The notes under the pieces were generated by a model. The model was given only the letters and a program-made list of their open reading frames with translations. It had not been told where the DNA came from and ran no database searches. Shown piece by piece: positions 55,641-64,000 of a DNA stretch of 64,000 nt; within the stretch, counting starts at the first letter, position 1, and each line of letters opens with the position of its first letter. The translations under genes were made by a program, and so were the position numbers. The stretch is taken from the NCBI RefSeq assembly GCF_000715075.1, contig NC_134095.1, positions 45,610,806 to 45,674,805 of the forward strand. The letters are read 5' to 3'. The stretch comes from Nicotiana tabacum. Taxonomy: Eukaryota; Streptophyta; Magnoliopsida; Solanales; Solanaceae.

Positions 55641-57794
55641 GAAATGCTACCCTTATACTCTGTATACCAACAACCCAATTACATAACAATTCACGCGTAC
55701 TATCTTTACAACTATACAACATAATCAACTCATATCGCAAGTGTCCGTAGGCCACAACATTTCCAAAGATTCTACGATATCAATAATTTCACAATAAATA
55801 GCCCATGGCTTAACACAAAGTGTATATAATCTCAATAACAACAATATGAACGGAAAAATAACTCAACAAGGAACAACACCTGCTTTAAACACAGCTTCGA
55901 ATAAAATAGATTCGATAACTTCAATTACAATTAATTATTTAAGAATAAACTCTATAGTGAAAGTATCTCCATGAAATGGCAACTCAACGATAAAAGAAAT
56001 CACGTAATGGTAAAAGTGGTAATAACTCCAAATAAAGCATATAAAAGCAAGCTCGGCAAGTAAAGAATGTGACATGTAATGACAACTTCCAACAAAGCAT
56101 GTAGTAGTGGACGTGGCAAATAAAGGATATAAAAAGTGCCTACAATTTCTAATTAAATACATAAAAGATGCCAAAGAGTTTAAGCCGATAGGATTTCCAC
56201 ATATAAGCCCAAGTACGTACTCGTCACCTCACGTACACGGCTTTTGCATTATACAAATAGCACAAACGACTCAAATCCTAAGAGGTAGTTTCCCCCACAC
56301 AAAGTTAGGCAAGATACTTACCTCAACTAAGCTAGACTGATACTCTAAAATGACCTTCTCGAGTGAAAAAACCTCCGAACGGCTCAAATCTAGCCAAAAT
56401 AATTTTATAACATAACTAAAACTCATAGGAGACAATTCTGGATAATAAAGCTTCGGTTTTTAATTAAAACCCAAAAGTCAACCCCGGGACCGCACCTCGG
56501 AATCTGATAAAATTTACAAAACCGAACACCCATTCCGATACGAGTCCAACCATATCAAAATTATCAAGTTCCCATATTGAATCGCCCTTTAAATCCTCAT
56601 TTTACATTCTTGAAAGATTTTATAAAATATCCCATTTTCTTCCATTCAATTTACTGATTTAATGATATAAATGAATATGGAATAATGAAATATATTCAAC
56701 TCCAGATAAAGAACACTTACCCAAATCAAACTTGTGAAGAATCCCTTGTAAATCGCCCAAAACTGAGGTCTAAAACTCCAAAATTTATAAAATCCTCAAC
56801 CCTCGAAATATAACCTTCTGTCCATGTCTTTCGTATTTGCGGACAGATTAGCCGCTTCTGTTGCATCGCTTTTGTGACCAACATTCCGCTTCTGCAGAGA
56901 ATCACTGGAGACCAACCTTCACACATGCGGGAAAAGTTCCGCTTCTGCACAAACGTAGGTGCGAACCAAAATTACGCTTCTGCGGTGCCCTTCACTTTTG
57001 CATTCCCAGTCACCGCAGGTGTGCAAAAATGCTCGCTTCTGGGACCTCATGCCCAACTACCAATTTCCATTTCTGCGATGAATGTGCCGCTTCTGCGCTC
57101 AAAGTTTCGCAGGTGCAACCACACCGGATCCTGCCCACAACAGCTTAGTCACAACATGAACCAAACATTCTGAAACCCCGTTCGAAACTCCTCCAAACCA
57201 CTGGGACCTCGTCCGAATATACCAACAAGTCCGGTAACATAATACGGACCTACTCGAGGCCTCAAATCACATCAAACAAAGTCGAAACTATGAATCGCAC
57301 CTCGAATCGAACTTATAAGTTTTCAAATCTTCCAACTTCCAAAATTCGTGCCGAAACACATCAAATCAATCCAGAACGAACCCAAATTTTGCACACAAGT
57401 CCCTATTCAAATTCTCGAATCAAAATTCGAACCCAATATCAACTTTTCAAACCTTCCAAGCCTTCAACTTTTCAATTTTCGCTGAAATGCATCAAATTAA
57501 CCTACAAACCTCCAAATCCAAATCCGGTCATACGCCTAAGCCCAAAATCACCATACAAAACTATTGGAATCATCAAAACACCATTCATGAGTCGTCTACA
57601 CAAAAGTCAAACTCCTGTAAACTAGTTTCACTTAAGCTTCTAAAACAAGAATTATTCTTCTAAATCAATCCCAAATCGTCCGAAATCTGAACTCGGCCAC
57701 ACACGCAAGTCATAATACATAATACGAAGTTGCTCAAGACCTTAGGCCACCGAACGGAACACTAATTCCCAAAATGGTCAGTCAGTTCGTTACA

Positions 57795-58078
57795 GAAAAC
57801 CAGGCACGCGCATGACCTATTAGCGTAAAATCGCGATAAACAACAAAGTGTGTGGGAGTATAACGTGATAGATAAGACACTAATCTTATAAAATAATTCT
57901 TGATTCATAGAAGTTTTAAACTTCACCAATTATTCTGTAAGTTTAATCTTATTTTATCTAGGTCTGGTTCATAGTTTAAAAAACACCAAATTCGATGCAT
58001 TATGCTCATTTGTGAAAACCCAGCAAAATTTCTTATTTATTTTATTTTTTAATATTCATTTTGAATTATGTGGGGGAT
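57795..58078 (+). other. 3' non-coding end of copia element G
   Basis: Continues the sequence interrupted by the solo LTR and ends in a purine run gtgggggat directly before TGTTAGG, the usual Ty1/copia polypurine tract and LTR start. No coding. Confidence 0.45.
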
Positions 58079-58900
58079 TGTTAGGAAAATAATTTTGATA
58101 AATCAAAAGGAAATATTCAAATTGATGTCTAGGTTCATTCTTTCAAAATTATGTTAATGGGTTTTTATTACACTAATTATTTTGAATATATTTCTTTAAT
58201 ATTTGTAACTAATGATTCATAAGCTTAAATTCAATCTTAACAAATTGAATCTGACCATTTACTAGCTATTATGGGATTCCTTAAGTTAATCTTTTGACAA
58301 AGTCAAATTTGACCATTTTATTAGCTTTAATGGCTTTTATTTTGCAACACCCATTTGAATAGTCTTTGAATGACTTTTAATATTTTTTTAACGTTATTTA
58401 CCATCAGAAGTTAAGAACCTTGGACTATATATGTTTTTCTGTGTTACTTTGAGGAGTGAAGTAAAAACTTTCCTCTAATTTCTTTTATTGTGCTAGATTT
58501 TCTTTTGATTAATCTTTGTTGTTTCTGTTCCTAGTTTATATTAGAAGAGTTTGTTGAATTTTGGAGGTTACACATAATTTTATTCGTCGCGGTATAGGCG
58601 AAATATCCTTACACACCAACATATTTTATGTGATTTGTAGTGATTCTTTTATCTAGAGTTTTTTTGTTACTGTGTGTCTCGTGCAAAATTGGACGTAAAA
58701 TAAAATTGGAAAAGAAGATTTCTATCAGGATTGTTTTTTATTTTTAGATACATGAAAAACACGTATCATAGTGGAATGGGTTTTTCGTTAGTTGGATCTT
58801 TGTATTATTAAAGGACCATTATATCCTCAATAATACGATATTTACAACGATTGAAAATTTAAGAACAAAAGCATAAACGATCTTTGTAGAGTTATTTTTC
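58079..58900 (+). repeat. Probable LTR of copia element G
   Basis: Begins TGTTAGGAAAATAATTTTG after the purine tract. A TATA-like ctatatatg lies near 58424. The right end could not be fixed; 58900 is an approximate limit. Confidence 0.45.
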
Positions 58901-58909
58901 AAATTGTCT

Positions 58910-58924
58910 GGGGGGGGGGGGGGG
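58910..58924 (+). repeat. G15 homopolymer
   Basis: Fifteen consecutive guanines in AT-rich DNA. May be real or reflect assembly uncertainty. Confidence 0.9.
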
Positions 58925-60496
58925 TTGGGTTAAAGCCTACCAATATGCTTAAGCAAACTTCTTCTCGTTGTTCTTGAGTCACAAAGTGCTTACGGTCACC
59001 TAGTGGATGTTGCGGGACTTCAATTACTTAGATAATACATAATCAAGAATTCCTTTAAAAGCATAAAGGAAAAAAGCATTTCAAAATATTGTGAAGTAAT
59101 GTAAATTTAATACTTGCAAGCAAAAAAAAAAACATGAGTTAAAGGAACTTTTGAGTAAACATTCTAATTAAATTGGTCATTGTTTAAATATACCTAAAAA
59201 CAGTTTGATGGAACTAACAAATTGTACGAGTAGAAAATTGCAGCATTTCACGGGTCAAAACCAAATGGTCAAACGTGAGAAATGAATTAAAATCAAACTC
59301 TAAATGTGTTTTAAAAGCATGTCTAGTGAGTTATGAGTGGTGGCCCTTCCCCAACAATTGAAGCCAATTTGATCATGGGTTTAAACATTTTTTTTGACGC
59401 ATGGACTGCACCAACCTTTCATTATCGCTAAAAGATTTTTTCTGATTTTTTCTTCTGTTTTCGTTTCTTCTCTTTGGACTCTAATTCATGATTTGAATTT
59501 TATTAGTTTTATAACAAACTTAAGTTGACATACAATAATAGCTAGTTATGCAAAATTTGTAGTGGACTTTTGTGGATTTCTTAGTGCATATATACAATTT
59601 GAATAAAAAGTATTTGATTCACGTGAATCCGTACCTCATAAGCTAGCTCCGTCTCTATTTTTAAATAAAAATGAGGTATTTAAAATGTGATTCCGGAATA
59701 CCACTAGCTAGGTTCGACACGAAAAATAATCAAACGACGATTCCGTAGCGAAATTGAAATAATTAAACGGTTGGATTCTTTTTGAGGAATTCTCCCTTTT
59801 TATTTTACCTGTTTCTTTGTCCATTTTAGACTCCCTTTTCTAAATATTTTCTTTTATTGTTGTGAAATTATTCTCGGATTCTTTTTAATTAATTTTAAGT
59901 CAATGGACGAAAAAATACTGCCAATTAAGTAGTGTGGCATATGTAGAATTGGAAAAGCAAATTTCATGGATTCGCTATGACAATTTGATGGCCAAACAAT
60001 TTTTCTTACTAAAGCTCATAGAATTCCTTATAAGTTGTGTGACAAGTAGGGTACTTACAAGAATATCGAGATTCTTTAAACTAACTAGGAGTTCAAATAT
60101 AGATTTGGCTAATATTTGAAAAAAATATTTTTTAAATCGTGTTGAAAGATAATTTTTGAAAGTTGAAGTTACGTTTGGATATATATAACACTTGAAAAAA
60201 AAAAGAATAAAGTTTTGTGACTGGAAATTTTTTTTTATTCAAAACTAGCCCAATGAAGTTTTTGGAACTTGAAATACTTTTTTTCAAAAGATAATTAAAT
60301 TTTATGAACAAACAATATTTAAAAAAAATTGAAAAAAATTAAATTTTATTGCGTTCTTAATTAAAACGTTTTGCTTCACTTTTCAACGAAGAAGTCCGTC
60401 CTTTAAAAAAAGAAAAGAAAAAAATTAAAGAAAATTGTTAATCACCAAAATTTGGATTTTTTTTCAAAACCTTGTTCATTCTAAATGCTACAAAAT
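58925..60496. other. AT-rich DNA without recognised gene
   Basis: No supported gene, promoter or element. The short frame 59934-60119 has no recognisable motif. Text near 59990 (gatggccaaac) and 60165-60185 (acgtttggatatat) recalls MITE ends but no full element could be delimited. Confidence 0.5.
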
Positions 60497-60866
60497 TACA
60501 TCAAAGATAAAGATCATTTATTGAAAATATCCAGTTTGTACGCTTATTCAAACATCAAAGGGCAAAATTGTGTTGACTAGAAGAGCCGTAGACAAAATGC
60601 ACAAGTCACTACATATGTAGGAAAGGATCACAGACGATAAACATTTGCAGAAGAAGACACATATTTAAGCCATCAAAGATTTATTAAATGCTTCAGCAAT
60701 TACTCCAAATTAAAGTTCAATTATATGTATGATTCGATCACTCAAATTCCAATCCTTTTTTTAACCAAAATTTAGTTTCTGCACGTGCAAAACTTTGGAA
60801 AGAGCACGCAATGTGTAGACAACTCGAGCAAAGCACCCAGAAAACCTAGGAAATTGGTACGTAGGG
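60497..60866 (+). repeat. Diverged direct repeat, copy 1
   Basis: Shares with 62426-62675 the ordered segments acatcaaagat, gagccgtagacaaa, cacaagtcac, gcacgtgcaaaactttggaa-like text and a closing ccta-gaaa-ttgg-like stretch. About 120 bp longer than copy 2. Confidence 0.55.
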
Positions 60867-61433
60867 TCATTTTCAAAAGAAAATAGAGTGGCTCGATCTC
60901 CTGTCATTGTATTTAAAGATACTATAATAATTTCTGTGTGCAAAAAAGATCTCAAAATTAGTTACTCATATGTCTTTTACAAGACAAAGCACGTGAAGAA
61001 TCCTACTTGTTTACTTCTTTCAATCTTTTCAAGTTTGCTGGATATTTCTGGAATCCGAGATCATCTGTATTTTCATCTAGTTGCTCTTGTAGCTTCTTTT
61101 TTTTTTTTAAACAAAAACTAATACTACTAGAAGTCTCTGCTGATAATGGGGAGAGGGAGAGCAAAATATGGATTAATACTACCTGCATAAACCTAATGAG
61201 TATTACTTTGAAGACGTCTATATGTACATCTTATGCATTGTGAGAAAGTAGGTACATAGAATAGATCCCAAAAATAAATTTTAAATCATTTGGAAAGAGT
61301 TGATAAGAGTTAAAAAGTGTTGCAAGTATATCAAATTAATTTAAATTCCAATTCTGGTATTTTTAAAAACAAATTGTTGATCAACTAGTAGCTCTTTTAT
61401 TAAATATGTTTGAAAAGTTTAGAATCACATTTA
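60867..61433. other. AT-rich DNA without recognised gene
   Basis: Nothing supportable beyond a T-rich tract near 61099-61109 and short chance frames. Confidence 0.5.
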
Positions 61434-61729
61434 GTGGGTGTTCGGACATAAGAGTTGTAATTTCCAGGAAAAAGTTTAAAACAATTCAAGTGAAAATAGC
61501 ATTGGAAAATTAGAGTTGTGTTTGGACATAAATACAATTTGGAGCCGTTTTTGAATTGTTGTGAGTGATTTGAAGTGAAAATTTTGAAAAACAGAATTTT
61601 GGTGTTTTAAAATTCTGAAAAATTTCAAAATTCTACTTCTAATAAAATTTAAAATTTGTATGGCCAAACACTGATTCCAAAAAGTTCGAAAAAAGTAAAA
61701 AAAAAAATATATTATGGCCAAACAGGCCC
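61434..61729. mobile_element. MITE, Tourist/PIF-Harbinger-like (TTA target duplication)
   Basis: 296 bp with imperfect terminal inverted repeats: gtgggtgttcggacataa at the left and, reversed, gggcctgtttggccataa at the right, flanked by tta (61431-61433 and 61730-61732). AT-rich inside, no coding. The 3-bp TTA duplication is typical of PIF/Harbinger MITEs; common in Solanaceae. Confidence 0.6.
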
Positions 61730-61732
61730 TTA

Positions 61733-62425
61733 ACGCGGGAATCAACTTTTATCAGTTCAGGCCTCAGGGAACAGCGGCTGGGCCCAATTTAAGACATGCC
61801 TGACCTTTTGATACAATCAAAGCCCACTAAACACCAAAACTCCAAGGGAATACTATACAATATAGACGCTCTAAAAATTAATAACCGATAAAATGTATAT
61901 TTTATATATTAATACATAATATACATCTTTTTAGATATTTTTTGTATATATAACTAGCAAATGAACGACTGGCCAAACTCTAACCTACCTTTACTTGCCC
62001 ATTAAGAAGGGTCGATTTTGCGTGTTGTAGCTTGTTTAAAACTGAACATTGTTCACCTCGAATTAGATTTTGGAGGTGGTTAGAGGAGTCAAAAGCTTTT
62101 ATTTTCTTCTTAATTGATTGCTAAATAAGACCATTAGCTGGAATAAAAATATACTGTATGTTACGTTAAGGTTGTTGTTGAGCATGAAACGCTGCTGCGT
62201 TAATCATTTTTATTGGGTTTAACTTTTTAGTATGGAATGAGTCGTGAATATTGAGAGAGAAAAGGGAGAAAATGACTTTTGCTGCGATTCTACCGCTACA
62301 TAGAAGTTAGAATTCTCTTCAATTAAATTGTTCTTTGGCATAGTACGTAGTTTGACTGGAATATAGTGAAAGTTGAGGTAAACATATATGAAAATTCTTC
62401 TTTAGAATATTATTTCCAACAAGTT
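61733..62425. other. AT-rich DNA without recognised gene
   Basis: No supported feature. The region near 61880-61960 (tgtatattttatatattaatac) is a simple AT-rich stretch that may be from another small element. Confidence 0.5.
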
Positions 62426-62675
62426 GACATCAAAGATTAAGAGTCATTAATTAGAATCTCCAATTTTCAATCAAAGGAGAAAATTTTGTTTATTAGGAGA
62501 GCCGTAGACAAATACACAAGTCACAGTACCTTTTTTCGAATTAAAGTGTAATTGAATTGCTATAACATTTAATTTATGCACATTCAAAACTTGGAAAAGC
62601 ATGCATTTTCTAGACAAAGCGCCTAGAAAATTCTCAGGATAGTTAGGCAATTGGTGTGGTTGTGTCAAATTTAAT
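62426..62675 (+). repeat. Diverged direct repeat, copy 2
   Basis: See copy 1 at 60497-60866. Same orientation, about 1.9 kb away; the MITE lies between the copies. Confidence 0.55.
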
Positions 62676-62698
62676 GAGGAAGATCATTCATGGAGGAT

Positions 62699-62894
62699 TG
62701 AGCTATGAGCTTCTTCTTCTTACTGAAAGAGAAAAATGAATTACAGTACATTTAACTTCCTAAACTACTGTTATAAAACTAACACACCGACTAAATACAA
62801 AGTTAGTTACTAACTTCTATAAATGACATATACACCCATCATTTTAAGTTAGTTTACACAATACTACCCTACTCTACTCTTACTACTCTCAACA
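62699..62894 (-). repeat. Probable 3' LTR of element F
   Basis: Minus-strand reading starts TGTTGAGAGTAG at 62894, directly after the purine tract, and may end GCTCATAGCTCA at 62699 (TG...CA, about 196 bp). The left border is tentative because the matching 5' LTR is not in the window. Confidence 0.5.
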
Positions 62895-62905
62895 CTCCCC
62901 CTCAA
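62895..62905 (-). other. Polypurine tract, element F
   Basis: On the minus strand ttgagggggag, right after the RNase H stop and right before TGTTGAG. Confidence 0.75.
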
Positions 62906-63579
62906 GTTGGAGGTGTGAACACATTTAACAGACCCAACTTGGACACTAGATATTCATGTTGCTGCCTTCCAAGCCCTTTAGTCAAAATATCTGCTTGTTG
63001 TTCTTCAGATTGTATGTACTGAGCCATTACATCTCCTTTCTGCACTTTCTCCCTTATGAAATGGCAGTCTATCTCGATATGTTTGGTTCGTTCATGATAG
63101 ACTGGATTCTCAGCAATTTGGATTGCTGCTTTGTTATCACATAACAACTTAACAGGGAGCTTCAACTTTATCACCAGTTCTTTATATAATCTGATCACCC
63201 ATGTTATTTCTGACATAACTGAAGCCATGCTTCTGTACTCAGCTTCAGCTGAGCTCTTAGACACTGTAGTTTGCTTCTTGGACTTCCAGAATATCAAAGA
63301 TTCCCCATACTTCACTAAGTATCCTGTCACTGATCTCCTGGTATTTGGACAAAAAGCCCAGTCTGCATCACAGTATGCCTTGATTTCTTCTACTGGCTTG
63401 CTTGATAGCAACACTCCTAATCCAGGTTCTCTCGTGATGTATCTAACAATTCTCATGGCTGCTTCCATGTGAGATATCTTTGGGTGCTGCAAGAATTGGC
63501 TCAAGGTTTGAACAACAAAGCTTATATCTAGCCTAGTCATTTTAAGATACAACAGCTTGCCTATTAACCTTTGATAAGC
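62902..63579 (-). pseudogene. RNase H, element F
   Basis: Frame 63552-62902 (216 codons): RLDISFVVQTLSQFLQHP, YCDADWAFCPNTRRSVTGYL, KSKKQTTVSKSSAEAEYRSM with the RNase H acidic residues, LLCDNKAAIQIAENPVYHE, RTKHIEIDCHFIREKV, QQADILTKGL and a stop after VFTPPT. This is the complete C-terminus of a Ty1/copia polyprotein. A TGA at about 63582 (Gly site) cuts it from RT, so the copy is probably dead, though this part is intact. Confidence 0.85.
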
Positions 63580-64000
63580 TCATATATCCTCTAGTGGTGT
63601 GTCACCTTTGAGTCCAACATGATCATCATATTCTGCACTAGTCAACTTCTGATTGCTTTCTAAAGGAGTCCAGGAAGGTTTTGCTCCCCCTAAGCCTGAG
63701 TCTGAAATCAGCTGCAAAGCATACTTCCTCTGGTTCATAAGTATGCCATGTCTAGACCTTGCAAATTCTATTCCCAAGAAAAACTTCAGCTCCTCCAGAT
63801 CCTTTATTTTGAAGGCTTGTTATAGTGCATTCTTAGTGTCACACACCAACTCATTATCATTCCCGGTGATAAGTAAATCATCAACATATACTAGTACAAC
63901 AACAATTTTGGATCCCATCTTCTTGATTAATAAGGATTGATCCAGTTGGCTTTGTAGAAACCCAGACTTCACCAATGCATCTACCAGCTTCACATTCCAT
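63580..64000 (-). pseudogene. Reverse transcriptase C-terminal part, element F
   Basis: Minus strand: catalytic VLVYVDDLLITGND at about 63905-63860, then [20 protein letters not shown] (split by a stop at about 63821), [13 protein letters not shown] and DTPLEDI. The N-terminal RT lies beyond the window. Confidence 0.8.

Larger units (their letters stand above)
54019..57794 (+). repeat. Solo LTR of a Ty3/gypsy element, with target duplication
   Basis: 3776 bp from TATCACGACCCC (TG changed to TA) to CAGTTCGTTACA. It is flanked by the perfect 5-bp duplication gaaaa (54014-54018 and 57795-57799), so it is a complete solo LTR left by recombination between the two ends of an element. Opening text (ccctccgcaaaatatcgtgatgacacctagtctctaa-type) is the common Solanaceae gypsy LTR. 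Contains two tandem-repeat tracts and, at 56835-57120, a region rich in cgcttctgc units. No gene; the small frames inside are chance. Confidence 0.85.
62699..64000 (-). mobile_element. Element F: Ty1/copia retrotransposon, 3' end only
   Basis: Minus strand, entering from the right edge: RT end, RNase H, purine tract and a short 3' LTR. The rest lies outside the window. Fewer breaks than in A-D, so it is fairly recent. Confidence 0.8.

Noticed and set aside
59934..60119. 61-codon frame in AT-rich DNA
   Set aside because: No recognisable domain and no promoter or splice context; likely chance.
1..64000. tRNA, rRNA or intact host genes
   Set aside because: No cloverleaf-like or rRNA-like sequence and no spliced gene model with a recognisable non-transposon domain was found by eye; the tRNA-like matches are primer binding sites.

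Overview
This window is plant nuclear DNA. It is AT-rich, holds no operon-like gene order, and is packed with nested LTR retrotransposons. LTR ends of the type TGTCACGACCCC, LTRs carrying GCGGCCGC-like motifs and the polyprotein families all point to a Solanaceae genome (Nicotiana or Capsicum-like; genus is inference). I found no convincing intact host protein gene, tRNA or rRNA. Nearly every recognisable coding stretch is a decayed piece of a Ty3/gypsy or Ty1/copia element, so these are called pseudogenes.

Layout. 1-7833: non-coding 3' part and large LTR of a chromovirus-like Ty3/gypsy element, with a smaller LTR-like insertion and three long AT arrays. 7834-8885: AT-rich, no gene. 8886-16438: element A (Athila-like Ty3/gypsy, minus strand), internally deleted and lacking its 3' LTR. 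16562-29494: element B (Athila-like, plus strand), nearly full length with gag, protease, RT, RNase H, integrase and an extra third ORF (ORF3); its 3' LTR is cut short. 16439-16561 plus 29495-47177: element C (Athila-like, minus strand), the oldest layer, split by B and, inside its gag, by the copia element E. 34808-45697: element E, a Sirevirus-like Ty1/copia element (minus strand) with a coiled-coil-rich gag and an extra ORF after RNase H; its 3' side is rearranged so that target DNA and LTR are duplicated. 47178-51931: element D (Athila-like, plus strand), cut off at the start of RT. 51932-52292: reverse-oriented LTR fragment. 52293-54018 and 57795-58078: degraded copia element G (plus strand), split by a 3.8-kb solo LTR at 54019-57794 with a perfect 5-bp target duplication. 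58079 onward: probable LTR of G, AT-rich DNA with a G15 run, a diverged direct repeat, and a MITE at 61434-61729. 62699-64000: 3' end of another copia element F (minus strand) that runs out of the window.

How the parts relate. A, B, C and D are one family: same tRNA-Asp-type primer site, LTRs of about 1.5-1.6 kb starting TGATAA, and the same gag-pol order. Their LTRs, and the spacer between integrase and ORF3, carry arrays of a GC-rich palindromic motif around a TATA box, which suggests a second, internal promoter for ORF3. ORF3 of A and B and the extra ORF of copia element E share a FYAN-centred domain and, in B and E, a C-terminal coiled coil, although they belong to different superfamilies. 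These shared regulatory arrays and the shared ORF3, together with the rearranged copia insertion, are the most interesting features. Coordinates of element boundaries are read by eye from termini, primer sites and flanking duplications; no alignment was run.
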